A stretch of 64,000 nucleotides of DNA, taken from positions 1,054,001 through 1,118,000 of the forward strand of contig NZ_QPMM01000001.1 of the NCBI RefSeq assembly GCF_003419895.1, in the 5' to 3' direction. Below are positions 51,251 to 60,768 of the stretch, one piece after another. Below the pieces are notes generated by a model. It worked only from the letters and a program-made list of their open reading frames with translations, had not been told where the DNA came from and did not search any database. The position numbers and the translations under genes were made by a program. This stretch comes from Chitinophaga silvatica. Its GTDB lineage: Bacteria > Bacteroidota > Bacteroidia > Chitinophagales > Chitinophagaceae. Each line of letters begins with the position of its first letter. Positions within the stretch are counted from its first letter, which is position 1.

Positions 51251-53803
51251 TTAAAAACGTGCGAATAATCTCGCAAATGGTTGAATTCCTGCACTGCCAT
51301 TCTGAATACCCACTACGCTGGGGTTACGCAATCCTGAAATAGTTGGACTGCTATAGTCACCCAACACATTAAATACATTATTCACTCCTAGAGTACCTTG
51401 TATAGCTTTGGTAAATTGATAGCTGAGTGAAATATCTGTAATCCAGATAGGACTTAGTTTTTGAAAGAAATAATCGGGCTTGGGAAAGGTGGCGTTCTGA
51501 GCTGTAGCAGTTGTTACGCTACCGAAGTAAACGGTTCTTGCTAATGCGGTAATCCTCTTAGTGCTGAAAATAGCTTGCAGGCTGATTTTCTGCTGAGGTA
51601 TGTTAGTAGTTACTCTGGCTTTTTCTGCTTCACTGAAAATAACATTTTTGTAAAGTTCCAATCCCTTAGGCGTATTTACATCCGTAACTTCATTCTTTGC
51701 GAAATTGGCACCGGCAAGGAACTGAAGCGTATTTCCGGGGAAGCGTATTTTATAGCTACCTGTAAATTCTATGCCACTGGTACGGGTACTAAATGCATTG
51801 TAGAAGAACTTGGCCTGAGTAGTTCCCGTTTGTAAAAGAAGAGCTCTTACATCTGCTGGCAAATTTGGATCTGTAGCAGAGAAGTTACCGGTATTGCCTA
51901 CACGATTTTTTATGTTGATGAGGTAAGCGTCAATACTCAATTCTATGCCAGTAGCTGGCTGTGAGGTTAGCCCGGCGGTATAGCCTGTAGAGCGCTCCGG
52001 AGTAAGGGAAGGAATACCTAAGGCCCTGGTTGCGGCACTTTTATTGGAAGCGGTAACCTGGTCTATGGCCCTCCCTTGCTGAAAACTTGTAGAAGTTTCC
52101 GTATAATAGAACTGAGCAAGATCAGGGGCTCTGAAACCTGTATTGGCGGCTCCCCGGATGTTTAGCCAGGGTGCTATACTATATCTGGTAGCTATTTTAC
52201 CAGTTGTAACGTTACCGAAATCAGAAAAGTTTTCGGCTCTTACTGCTCCGGATAATAACCAGTCGGAGGTAATATTTAACTCTAAATCTGCATACCCGGC
52301 TACAATCGCCCTGCTCACATTTACTTCATTTGATGGGCGAAACCCTGCATGGATCTGAGAACCGGGCGATAATCCATTTAATGCAAGGAGTCCGGCATCT
52401 GCCAGATATGGCACTCCATTTACAGAAGTATCAATTTTGTAGATCTGGCGCAAGTCGGCCTTAATATAGGATGCTTCCTCTCCTGCAATGATCTGGTAGG
52501 TTTCAGTTCTGTATTGGGCTCCGAATGCCACATTAATGCCGCTTAAGGCTTTGTCGAAGTAGCGGCTGATATCCAGACTTGCTGTATTTTGTGAGGCATT
52601 GTACTTACCTGCATCAAAGGTAGTTGGACTTTTCAACCCCAAACTGGCATTAAGTGAATTGCTGATCACATTGCCAAAATCATTTTTCCCAAAAACATTG
52701 GAGATATCTATTTTCCAGTTGTCGAGATTGGTCTTAAGCCCTACAGCAATGGATTTATCTGTGATACTATTGTCCATTGCCGGCAGAAAACCATCAGGAT
52801 ATAAGGTAGTATTGTTGCGCTCTGTCCACCCGGGTAAGCGGTAAACAGCAGTAAATTGGGAAGTCCTGTGACTGATTCCACCAAAAGCATAAACTTCGGA
52901 TCGATTACCAACTGGAATGGCTGTATTAAAAAACAACAATGCATCTTTTGCCTTGTTGGAGCCGCCGCCTCGTTGATCGAAGTAATGCCTGTCTATCCCC
53001 CTGCTTTTAAGAATTTCTTCATCAATTTCTTTAGTGTATATATTATCGTATCCTCTTGTATTGGCGCCTCCACCATAGATAGGGCCATTGTATAATCCGG
53101 CATCATCTCTTCCAGGTTGCAATGATATTGCCTGAGTGGCAAATTCTACGCTGGCATTTAAGTAGCCACCCTGTGAGCCGATTTTAACACCATAGTTGAT
53201 ACCAGACCTTGTACTGGCGCCATCGCCTCGTCTTCTGATGCTGCCGGTTGTACTTACCAAAACATTGTCTGTTTGTTTTTTTAGTACGATATTAATTACA
53301 CCGGCTATTGCATCAGAACCATATTGAGCGGCGGCTCCATCTCTCAATATTTCTATTCTTTCAATGGCAGATGTTGGGATAGAATTTAAATCATATCCGG
53401 TAGCCCCGTTTCCTAATCCACCCCAGTTTACATTCGAACTTTTATGTCGTCTTTTCCCGTTTACAAGTACCAGTAACTGATCTACTCCCAACCCTTTTAA
53501 TTGTACCAGATTCAGGGCTGATGCTGCATCTCCTGCATTGCTGCCATTTACTGAATGGAAGGATGGAACTATGTATTGCAATATTTGTGTAATACTGGTT
53601 TGGGGAGCAGATTCCTGTAAAGATTTAAGATCAATGATATCTACCGGTACCGGAGAATTTAATTTGGTTCTGTTTGTACTGCGGGAGCCTACTATCTGTA
53701 CTTCTCCTAATTGTTTGGTAGTATCTGTTAATCGTTTTTCCTGAGCAAATACCGGGCTATATAGGAGTAACAGTAAAAAGAAATTGAGTAGTTTTTTTTT
53801 CAT
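51251..53803 (-). CDS. TonB-dependent receptor linked to a di-haem peroxidase
   Basis: 850 residues. A signal peptide ends PVFAQ; there is no CarboxypepD_reg-like domain. The plug shows TKQLGEVQIVGSRS, IERIEILRDGAAAQYGSDAI and AGVINIVLKK, and the barrel ends GIQPFARLFARF. The motif LRDGAAAQYGSDAIAGVIN is seen in a large receptor class of unknown substrates. The start overlaps the stop of the cytochrome c peroxidase gene by 4 bp, so the two are translated together. The ligand might be iron- or haem-related, but nothing in the sequence fixes it. Confidence 0.9.
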   Translation of the reverse strand: MKKKLLNFFLLLLLYSPVFAQEKRLTDTTKQLGEVQIVGSRSTNRTKLNSPVPVDIIDLKSLQESAPQTSITQILQYIVPSFHSVNGSNAGDAASALNLVQLKGLGVDQLLVLVNGKRRHKSSNVNWGGLGNGATGYDLNSIPTSAIERIEILRDGAAAQYGSDAIAGVINIVLKKQTDNVLVSTTGSIRRRGDGASTRSGINYGVKIGSQGGYLNASVEFATQAISLQPGRDDAGLYNGPIYGGGANTRGYDNIYTKEIDEEILKSRGIDRHYFDQRGGGSNKAKDALLFFNTAIPVGNRSEVYAFGGISHRTSQFTAVYRLPGWTERNNTTLYPDGFLPAMDNSITDKSIAVGLKTNLDNWKIDISNVFGKNDFGNVISNSLNASLGLKSPTTFDAGKYNASQNTASLDISRYFDKALSGINVAFGAQYRTETYQIIAGEEASYIKADLRQIYKIDTSVNGVPYLADAGLLALNGLSPGSQIHAGFRPSNEVNVSRAIVAGYADLELNITSDWLLSGAVRAENFSDFGNVTTGKIATRYSIAPWLNIRGAANTGFRAPDLAQFYYTETSTSFQQGRAIDQVTASNKSAATRALGIPSLTPERSTGYTAGLTSQPATGIELSIDAYLINIKNRVGNTGNFSATDPNLPADVRALLLQTGTTQAKFFYNAFSTRTSGIEFTGSYKIRFPGNTLQFLAGANFAKNEVTDVNTPKGLELYKNVIFSEAEKARVTTNIPQQKISLQAIFSTKRITALARTVYFGSVTTATAQNATFPKPDYFFQKLSPIWITDISLSYQFTKAIQGTLGVNNVFNVLGDYSSPTISGLRNPSVVGIQNGSAGIQPFARLFARF

Positions 53804-54762
53804 GGTTGATGTTTGATTTGGTTTTTGAATCTATCGTCGGTTAATGATATCAGGAAAGCTTCCAGGTCATTCATTTCGGTTGTAGTAAGGTGTAATGGAG
53901 TATTTAGTGAAAGATCACGATTAATGCCATTATGTACTATTTTGTCGGGTTCATTATAGTATGCAATTACTTCTTTCAAAGTCTTAAACATACCATTATG
54001 CATATATGGTGCAGTAACGGCAACATTGCGTAGTCCGGGAACTTTAAAAAATCCTTTGTGCGCGCTGTCTTTGGTTACTTCATATCTTCCTGCATCGTTG
54101 AGATCAATTCCATTATATAATCCTATGTTCTTGAATCTATCGGCAGTAAAATCCTCGCCTGAGTGGCAGTTATTACAATTGGCTTTGCCAATGAACAGAA
54201 GCCGGCCTCTGATAGCAGCAGGAGAAAGAGCATTATCATCGCCGGCTATATATCTGTCATATGGGCTATTCGCTGTTTCCAAAGTCTTTTCATAGGCAGC
54301 AATAGCGTTTAGCAGGTTCTTTTTATCTGGGGCTGCGTTGAATGCTTCTTTGAAAAGTGGGAGGTAGACAGAAGAATTATTTAATCGAATAATGGCTTCT
54401 TCTATTGCTAAACCCATTTCATCCGGATTAATGATCGGCTGTAATGCCTGATCTTCAAGGGTAGCGGCCCGGCCGTCCCAGAAAAAGGAAGGGCGCCCCG
54501 ACTGATTTGTAATGCCTGGAGTATTTCTTTTGGTAGGTGTATGATTGATTCCAACACTAAGGGGTAGTGTATCTGCGAAACCAAATTCAGGTTTATGGCA
54601 GGATGCACAGCTAATACTGTAATTTTTTGAGAGTATTGGGTCGAAGAATAGTTTTTCCCCTAACTGAGCTTTGGTGATGGGGGTACGAACCTGGAACCCG
54701 CACAGTATTGCATAGGCACAAAAAGCCCCTGCTGCAAAGAGTATTAATTTTTGCAATCGCAT
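53800..54762 (-). CDS. Di-haem cytochrome c peroxidase (CcpA/MauG family)
   Basis: 320 residues. A signal or anchor helix spans ~5-22. Two haem-binding motifs are visible: C52-A-S-C55-H56 and C196-N-N-C199-H200. GLRNVAVTAPYMHNGMFKTL carries the methionine that can ligate the C-terminal haem, and RPSFFWDGRAATLEDQA is conserved in the family. It would reduce hydrogen peroxide in the periplasm, or, as in MauG relatives, oxidise a protein or small substrate. It is the first gene of the operon and overlaps the TonB receptor gene by 4 bp. Confidence 0.93.
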   Translation of the reverse strand: MRLQKLILFAAGAFCAYAILCGFQVRTPITKAQLGEKLFFDPILSKNYSISCASCHKPEFGFADTLPLSVGINHTPTKRNTPGITNQSGRPSFFWDGRAATLEDQALQPIINPDEMGLAIEEAIIRLNNSSVYLPLFKEAFNAAPDKKNLLNAIAAYEKTLETANSPYDRYIAGDDNALSPAAIRGRLLFIGKANCNNCHSGEDFTADRFKNIGLYNGIDLNDAGRYEVTKDSAHKGFFKVPGLRNVAVTAPYMHNGMFKTLKEVIAYYNEPDKIVHNGINRDLSLNTPLHLTTTEMNDLEAFLISLTDDRFKNQIKHQP

Positions 54763-55072
54763 GGTGGTTGAGTATTTATGGCAAATAATTGCTGGAAACA
54801 GCTGGTGGGAAACTGTTTAAAAATGGTTGATCTGTAATATGTTTATCTGTAAGGGGCTGTAAAGAGGGTGGTGGTTCTTGGTATTCCCGGAAGACTGACT
54901 CAATTTAATATTTCATGCAGGGCGCATAAGATTAAGGAGCATAAGGCTGTTAATCTTTGCTTTCTAAGATCTGCTATGATAAACAAAATTCAATACGCCT
55001 TTGCTTGAAATTTTGCTCGTTGGGTCAGTCTCCCATGGAATTATTTAATGGGGTAGTAAAAGAATGAATGAA
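54763..55072. other. Intergenic region, 310 bp
   Basis: No gene is seen. It includes the upstream region of the peroxidase operon, and a CATAAG..GCATAAGG segment (about 54925-54945) related to the repeat at 46647-46760. The sequence around 54970-55030 has no recognised structure. Confidence 0.6.
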
Positions 55073-55714
55073 CTATTTTACTGTAGCAACCAGTACTACA
55101 TCCAGATCGAAATCATCGTAAATGGCTTTATCTCCAATTCCTTCAAAAAAGCTCTTGGAACCATACTTGATATTGTATTTGGTTCTGTCAACTTTAATGG
55201 CAGCTTTAGCAGTCAGTTTACTACCTTCAATAGTTACAGTAGCAGGGAAGCTGATAGGGTTGGTAATACCTTTAATAGTAAGGTTACCGGTGATATCATA
55301 GCTACCATTGCCTTTGTTTGTAATATTGGTAGTTACAAAATTGGCAGCAGGAAACTTTTCTACGGAGAAGAAATCTTCACTTTTAAGGTGACCAAGCAGT
55401 TTTGCATTGCTGCCTGCATCTTTAAGATCTGTTACCAGGATGCTGCGGGTATCAATGGAAAAGTTGCCACTTTTTAGAACGTTATTGTCTAATTCCAGTT
55501 TTCCATCGCTGATGTTGATGGTGCCTTCGTGATGGCCAGTTACTTTTCTACCGGTCCAGTTAACCTTGCTTTCAGTTACATTTACCTGAAAAACAGAAGG
55601 TTTTGCTATTTCGGTTTTGGTTGGTTTATTTCCTTCTTTAACAACAGTAGGCGCAGTAAAAGACATTAAAAAGATAGAACTTCCAATAAAGAACAGTGAC
55701 GCTAATCGTTGCAT
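55073..55714 (-). CDS. YceI-family lipid-binding protein, exported
   Basis: 213 residues. An N-terminal hydrophobic signal (~1-21, SIFLMSFTAP) is followed by the YceI lipocalin-like domain: SKVNWTGRKVTGHHEGTINI, LKSEDFFSVEKFPAANFVTT, YDITGNLTIKGITNPISFPA, KYGSKSFFEGIGDKAIYDDF. YceI proteins bind isoprenoid or other lipids in the periplasm and are often induced by stress. Length is typical. It is probably monocistronic; the next gene on the same strand lies 82 bp upstream with its own promoter. Confidence 0.93.
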   Translation of the reverse strand: MQRLASLFFIGSSIFLMSFTAPTVVKEGNKPTKTEIAKPSVFQVNVTESKVNWTGRKVTGHHEGTINISDGKLELDNNVLKSGNFSIDTRSILVTDLKDAGSNAKLLGHLKSEDFFSVEKFPAANFVTTNITNKGNGSYDITGNLTIKGITNPISFPATVTIEGSKLTAKAAIKVDRTKYNIKYGSKSFFEGIGDKAIYDDFDLDVVLVATVK

Positions 55715-55796
55715 ATAAGTTGTGTATTTAAATTTCAGCTAAGGTAAGTCTGGTCGTTGTAAATGTAGTTACGAGATCGGGAAAATAATGTTAAAA

Positions 55797-57050
55797 TTAT
55801 TTTTCTGCAATTAATTTATTTAAATCGTCATTCCATTTCTCTACATAATCCTTATAATATTGACCTGTAACTTCTCCGGTATATCCGGTATGTATTTGTC
55901 TGACTTCCCCTTTACGGTCTATAATAATCGTAGTCGGGAATGCCATCATACGGTTGAGCGCAGGGAGTTTTTCTGACGCCACTTTCTTATCAGCAATGCC
56001 ACCAAAAAGAATATCATATTGTATATTGTATTTTTCTTTGAGTTTACCTAATGTGTACTTCGCATATTCTAAATCATCTTTCTGTTCAAACCCAATCGCA
56101 ATGGCTTCTACACCACGATCTTTGTTCTTATTGAACCAGGGCGACAGAAAGGAAGTCTGATCAGTACAATTAGGACACCAGGTACCAATGATTTCTACGA
56201 TTACCACCTTTCCTTTATATTTTTCATCACTCAGGGATACCAGTTTCCCATTCAGGTCCGGAAGTGTAAAATCTAGTTTCTTATAACCTTCTTTCAAGTA
56301 GGTAAGTTTGTAAGGATCTGGTAATTCGGCAGTTGCATTTTTAGCCCCATCAAATTTGATGTTATTATATATGCCCAGGCTTAATTCTCCCGTAAGTGAT
56401 TTATCATCATTAATTTTTCCCTTGATATAAATAGGGCTTGGACCAGTAAAACCAGAAAGCTCAAATTCATCGCCATGAACAACTCCTTCGAGTTCCCTGC
56501 TGTCTCCAACTACCGACATGATTACACCGGTTAACTTAGAGCCTTCCTGTTTTAATAACCCGATTCTGTTGGGGGTAGGTTCCTTGCTATAGATGGTTAA
56601 ATCCCATTTTCCTGTAATGTTATGGGTAGGAGCAGCTGTAGAGGCAGGTTGCTCAAATCTGTAGTCCTGGCCATAATCGGCAGTGAATGGAAGGGCATTG
56701 CCTCTGAAGTTGGGAACAAGACTCCTGTATTCACCGGAGATATGTCCATCAGATTCTATTTTAGCTACGAGGGCAGCATCATAAGTATTCATTTTGATGA
56801 AGATAGAGTCTGGTGCGGTTTGCACTACATGAAAATCATCTCTTCTGCTTCCATTGATTAGGGTAAATACTGCATGCTCGGGATCTTTTCCTTTTAATTC
56901 GAAATTAAAGGGAACAGCAGCTTCGGAGAGAGAAAAAACACCTCTCCAGATACCTTCTTTGATAAAAGGCTTTTTAGGGGCAGCAAAGGAAGAAGAGAGA
57001 AGCCCTGCCACCATCAGACCGGTTAGAAAAAAATGCTTATTTGTTTTCAT
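55797..57050 (-). CDS. TlpA-like thioredoxin-fold lipid/peptide-associated protein with active CxxC
   Basis: 417 residues from the ATG at 57050; the frame is open 69 codons further but without a signal peptide, and the promoter lies inside that extension. Signal peptide ends SSFAA. Residues ~25-245 are a beta-rich N-terminal domain of unknown type. Residues ~255-417 are a TlpA/AhpC-TSA thioredoxin domain with C292-P-N-C295 (GTWCPNC) and cis-Pro region AFPTTIIIDRKG. It should act as a periplasmic disulfide reductase or in cytochrome c maturation. Unlike the protein at 10678-11862 it keeps both cysteines. Confidence 0.9.
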   Translation of the reverse strand: MKTNKHFFLTGLMVAGLLSSSFAAPKKPFIKEGIWRGVFSLSEAAVPFNFELKGKDPEHAVFTLINGSRRDDFHVVQTAPDSIFIKMNTYDAALVAKIESDGHISGEYRSLVPNFRGNALPFTADYGQDYRFEQPASTAAPTHNITGKWDLTIYSKEPTPNRIGLLKQEGSKLTGVIMSVVGDSRELEGVVHGDEFELSGFTGPSPIYIKGKINDDKSLTGELSLGIYNNIKFDGAKNATAELPDPYKLTYLKEGYKKLDFTLPDLNGKLVSLSDEKYKGKVVIVEIIGTWCPNCTDQTSFLSPWFNKNKDRGVEAIAIGFEQKDDLEYAKYTLGKLKEKYNIQYDILFGGIADKKVASEKLPALNRMMAFPTTIIIDRKGEVRQIHTGYTGEVTGQYYKDYVEKWNDDLNKLIAEK

Positions 57051-57174
57051 GATTATATATGATTGGTTTAACAATGCAGATAAAAGCCAATCCGGGTGGG
57101 GCGGAAATGAGGCATTAACATTAATAAATTGGTGGGTAAACTGATATATGGTGGGCGTATCAGTGGTGGTGAAA

Positions 57175-57206
57175 CAAAGATATATTGAGCTAATATTATT
57201 TCCAAA
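57175..57206 (-). promoter_or_regulatory. Consensus promoter of the TlpA-like gene
   Basis: On the minus strand TTTG (57203-57206), a 20-bp spacer and TATCTTTG (57175-57182) match the consensus. The leader to the ATG at 57050 would be about 118 nt, unusually long for the genes here. Confidence 0.7.
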
Positions 57207-57266
57207 TAAAAGTCTATAAATTTTGTAGACTATTTTAAAATCCTTTACTGACCGCAAAAAATGCCA

Positions 57267-57274
57267 TACTTTTG
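57267..57274 (+). promoter_or_regulatory. Promoter -7 element of the radical SAM gene
   Basis: TACTTTTG matches TAnnTTTG exactly. It lies 18 bp before the TTG start at 57293 and supports that start. Confidence 0.55.
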
Positions 57275-57292
57275 CGGCTTAAATAAGTCGAT

Positions 57293-59494
57293 TTGAGTAA
57301 GCCCGTTTTTCTGATAACGCCACCATTTACACAGTTGAATACACCGTATCCGGCAACTGCCTACCTGAAAGGATTTCTTAATACCAAGAATATCGCTTCC
57401 AAACAGGCTGATCTGGGTATAGAAGTAACCCTGAAACTCTTTTCCAAACAAGGCTTACAGCAATTGTTCGGGTATATTAAGGATTTAGCAGATCAAAACT
57501 GGTCGGATAATAGCAAGCGCATACTCATATTGCAGGATGAATATATTCAAACTATTGATGGTGTAATTGCCTTTCTGCAAGGCAAAAACCCAACAATGGC
57601 CCATCTGATCAGTAAGCGTGATTATTTACCTGAAGCTTCAAGATTTACGCAGCTCGACGATCTGAATTGGGCTTTTGGTTCCATGGGCATACAGGACAGG
57701 GCTAAACACCTGGCTACCATGTATTTGGAGGATTTATCCGACCTTATTATGGAATGTGTAGACCCTCATTTCGGATTTAGCAGATATGCAGAAAAATTGA
57801 GCAGATCGGCCAATAGTTTCGATGAATTATATGAAGCATTACATGCTCCGTTTACCTATATCGATAATATATTATTAGAATTATTAGCAGCATACCTTCA
57901 GGAACTTCAGCCCCAAATGGTGGCCTTGTCGGTTCCTTTCCCCGGTAATCTTTATGCCGCCCTGCGTTGCGGACAATACATCCGCAAACATTTCCCTGAT
58001 ACAAAAGTAGTGATGGGAGGAGGGTTTCCGAATACAGAGCTGAGGTCTATTTCCGATACCAGAGTATTTGAATTTATTGATTTCATTACCCTGGATGATG
58101 GAGAAGCCCCAATAGAAAATCTCCTGCAGCATATCAGCGGCCAGCGCCCGGAAGAGGAGCTGAAACGTACTTTCCTGTTAAAAGACCATAAAGTAACTTA
58201 TATCAATAACGCCAAAACCTGCGATTACAAACAGTCGCAGGTAGGTACACCTGATTATGGTGATCTGTTGCTCGATCAGTATATTTCAGCAATTGAAGTC
58301 GTAAACCCAATGCATAGCCTGTGGAGCGATGGACGTTGGAATAAACTAACCATGGCTCATGGCTGCTACTGGGGAAAATGTACATTCTGTGATATCTCTC
58401 TCGACTATATTAAAGTATATGAACCTCTTACAGCATCCTTGCTTTGTGACAGGATGGAAGAGATTATCGCACAAACCGGACAAACCGGATTTCACTTTGT
58501 GGATGAAGCTGCCCCTCCGGCATTAATGCGTGCTTTGGCCCTGGAAATCATCAGACGCAAACTTTCTGTTAGTTGGTGGACAAACATTCGGTTTGAAAAA
58601 AGTTTTACCAGAGATTTATGCCAGTTGCTGAAGGCTTCCGGTTGTATTGCAGTATCAGGTGGATTGGAAGTAGCATCCGACAGACTGCTGGAGCTGATCC
58701 AAAAAGGTATCACTGTTTCACAGGTTGCCAGGGTAAATAGTCATTTTACCGAAGCAGGAATCATGGTACATGCTTATCTGATGTATGGTTTTCCGTCACA
58801 AACAGCTCAGGAAACTATTGATTCGCTGGAAATGGTTCGACAGATGTTTGAAGCCGGAATACTGCAAAGTGCCTTTTGGCATCAGTTTACGATGACAGCA
58901 CATAGTCCGGTGGGTTTAGACCCGGCAAAATTTAAAGTAGAGAAGGAAACGGAGCTGGTAGGAGCATTTGCCAATAATGATATCATGCATATAGATCCTT
59001 CGGGAGCAGAACATGAAACCTTTAGTTTTGGGTTGAAGAAATCATTGCTAAACTATATGCATGGAGCATGTTTTGAGTATCCATTATCTAAGTGGTTCGA
59101 TTTCAAGGTACCTAAAACTTCGGTAGCTCCGGATTATATTACCAGAGCATTACATGAAGCAGAACCCGGAACCATTAAGCCAACAACTAAGGTAGTGTAC
59201 CTGGGGCATCAGCCATCTATGGAAATCATTACAAAATCTAAAAAAGGTAGTACCTGGGAGGTGGCCTCCTTTACTTTTATGAGTAAAAAAGACAAAATAA
59301 ATATTAGTGTACCACCCGAACAAGGAGAATGGTTAGCTAATTTATTGCCAACTCTTGCTGTTAATAACCCTAAAGTATATACGTTACAGGAAGTGAAAAA
59401 CAGCTATGAAGCTGCTGGTTTAGAGGATTTTGAGCTGTTTTGGGATAACAAGCCAATCAATACATTATATAAATTGGGATTATTGCAATTGTAA
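57293..59494 (+). CDS. B12-binding-type radical SAM protein with CX4CX2C motif
   Basis: 733 residues. The start is TTG at 57293: an in-frame stop at 57284 prevents extension, and the first strand VFLITPPFTQ of the Rossmann-like N-terminal domain begins right after it. Residues ~1-300 resemble a B12-binding domain (PQMVALSVPFPGNLYAALRC, KVVMGGGFPNTEL). The radical SAM core (~345-560) has C358-YWGK-C363-TF-C366, i.e. CX4CX2C rather than CX3CX2C, followed by FHFVDEAAPP and VSGGLEVASDRLLELIQKG. About 150 extra residues form a C-terminal domain. It is cytoplasmic. Substrate unknown; methyl transfer or C-C chemistry is possible. Confidence 0.87.
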   Translation: MSKPVFLITPPFTQLNTPYPATAYLKGFLNTKNIASKQADLGIEVTLKLFSKQGLQQLFGYIKDLADQNWSDNSKRILILQDEYIQTIDGVIAFLQGKNPTMAHLISKRDYLPEASRFTQLDDLNWAFGSMGIQDRAKHLATMYLEDLSDLIMECVDPHFGFSRYAEKLSRSANSFDELYEALHAPFTYIDNILLELLAAYLQELQPQMVALSVPFPGNLYAALRCGQYIRKHFPDTKVVMGGGFPNTELRSISDTRVFEFIDFITLDDGEAPIENLLQHISGQRPEEELKRTFLLKDHKVTYINNAKTCDYKQSQVGTPDYGDLLLDQYISAIEVVNPMHSLWSDGRWNKLTMAHGCYWGKCTFCDISLDYIKVYEPLTASLLCDRMEEIIAQTGQTGFHFVDEAAPPALMRALALEIIRRKLSVSWWTNIRFEKSFTRDLCQLLKASGCIAVSGGLEVASDRLLELIQKGITVSQVARVNSHFTEAGIMVHAYLMYGFPSQTAQETIDSLEMVRQMFEAGILQSAFWHQFTMTAHSPVGLDPAKFKVEKETELVGAFANNDIMHIDPSGAEHETFSFGLKKSLLNYMHGACFEYPLSKWFDFKVPKTSVAPDYITRALHEAEPGTIKPTTKVVYLGHQPSMEIITKSKKGSTWEVASFTFMSKKDKINISVPPEQGEWLANLLPTLAVNNPKVYTLQEVKNSYEAAGLEDFELFWDNKPINTLYKLGLLQL

Positions 59495-59565
59495 TACCGG
59501 GGAAAATCCCGGGTAGCAATATGGTAAAAAAGTAAAATATTTGTTTGTACTAAATTGAAACAAAT

Positions 59566-60114
59566 ATGAGCGATCAAATGTCCTATGCAGGTTATGCGTG
59601 TAACGGTCACGGCTATCTGGAACCTTCCTCCGAGCAGTTAGACTACAACATGCCATTTACCGGCGAAAAAGAAACCTATGGAATGCCCGTAACAGTGGGT
59701 GCTTTTTTTGGAATGCTAAACAATTTCTACAATTTCCTGCAAACTAATCCGGAAGTAGCTGATGCCTTCCAGGATGTTTATTCAATTGATTTTAGTAAGG
59801 CTTCTTTGTTAAGATTACTGAGCCAGGAAGGTTGTGAGTATGTACGTTTCCACTTCGCGATCCCTGAACGAAACCAACGTTTTAGTCTTGCAGCTCAGGG
59901 TCTGGATGCCAACCAGGAACAAATTGGCTATACTCAGTTATTGAAGAAAGCGACTGAAAACAGCATGTTAGTTGCAGATCCTAGCGACCCTGGAGCAGAG
60001 GAGAGAGGAAATGGTAAAGGAGGTAAGGGTATTCACTCGTTAAGACAGATATTTGAAGCTTTAAAATCTCATAATTCACCATTGGCTACAGCAGATCTTA
60101 GCCATTTGAAATAA
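59566..60114 (+). CDS. Protein of unknown function
   Basis: 182 residues without signal peptide or membrane segment. I do not recognise a family. The N-terminal ~40 residues are polar and contain Tyr/Gly (MSYAGYACNGHGYLEP). The middle has alternating hydrophobic strands (EYVRFHFAIPERNQRFSLAA), and a Gly/Lys-rich loop (ERGNGKGGKG) precedes a helical C-terminus (SLRQIFEALKS). It lies 71 bp after the radical SAM gene and before a membrane protein/kinase operon. It might be linked to either; no sequence feature decides it. Confidence 0.7.
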   Translation: MSDQMSYAGYACNGHGYLEPSSEQLDYNMPFTGEKETYGMPVTVGAFFGMLNNFYNFLQTNPEVADAFQDVYSIDFSKASLLRLLSQEGCEYVRFHFAIPERNQRFSLAAQGLDANQEQIGYTQLLKKATENSMLVADPSDPGAEERGNGKGGKGIHSLRQIFEALKSHNSPLATADLSHLK

Positions 60115-60132
60115 ATTAATTCCTTTGTGCCA

Positions 60133-60768
60133 ATGAACGGTTGGGTATATGCATATTATGTTTTATTGATTATTTGCTTTGTAGTGAGTTTATTTCATCT
60201 TCAGTACAGAGAAGTAAAGATGTTGGGCTTACTACTGGCAGTTTCTATAATTACAGAAGTCATTGTAGAGATGATTGGTACCAAGGGATTAGGGTTTTTC
60301 ATAGTATATCATTTTTTTGTGGTGCTGGAATATAGCCTTATTACTATTATTCTACGATCGGGAATAAGGGATTATCGATTAAGACTATTAATGGGAGTTT
60401 CCATTTTTGTTTTTGGGATAATTTCTTTGTTTTTCAGTTTTGTATTGGAAGGTTGGCGTGCCTTTCCGGGCGTCAATATTACAATAGAAAGCTTTCTGGT
60501 CATTTGCTGGTGCCTTTTATCCTTTTTTTCTATAACCCCCGATGAATCGTCTATATTCCGGCACCCAAATTTTTGGTTAACCCTTGCTTTTTTTGTTTAT
60601 TTCGCAGCTTCAGTAAGCGTGAATGCGTTTTACAATCCATTATTGGAAAATGATACAACCCGTGCAAGGCATTTTTTCTCGGTATTGAATTCAATTTCCA
60701 ATTACCTGTTGTATATTATACTTATAAAAGGTGTATTATGCTTCCGGTCAAACAGGATCTCTTTGTAG
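60133..60768 (+). CDS. Polytopic membrane protein of a kinase operon
   Basis: 211 residues from the ATG at 60133; a GTG two codons earlier is possible. About six to seven hydrophobic segments cover most of the length (~5-22, 30-50, 55-75, 85-105, 118-135, 148-168, 185-205). Such proteins are regularly encoded before a histidine kinase in Bacteroidota and may supply a membrane sensor. The gene overlaps the histidine kinase gene by 31 bp. No family motif is recognised. Confidence 0.75.
   Translation: MNGWVYAYYVLLIICFVVSLFHLQYREVKMLGLLLAVSIITEVIVEMIGTKGLGFFIVYHFFVVLEYSLITIILRSGIRDYRLRLLMGVSIFVFGIISLFFSFVLEGWRAFPGVNITIESFLVICWCLLSFFSITPDESSIFRHPNFWLTLAFFVYFAASVSVNAFYNPLLENDTTRARHFFSVLNSISNYLLYIILIKGVLCFRSNRISL

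Noticed and set aside
55797..57257. Longer reading of the TlpA-like gene starting at 57257
   Set aside because: The extra 69 residues lack a signal peptide and contain a consensus promoter at 57175-57206; the ATG at 57050 begins a clean signal peptide.
59497..59516. CCGGG/CCCGG hairpin after the radical SAM gene
   Set aside because: Only 5 bp of stem and no T-run; not a convincing terminator.
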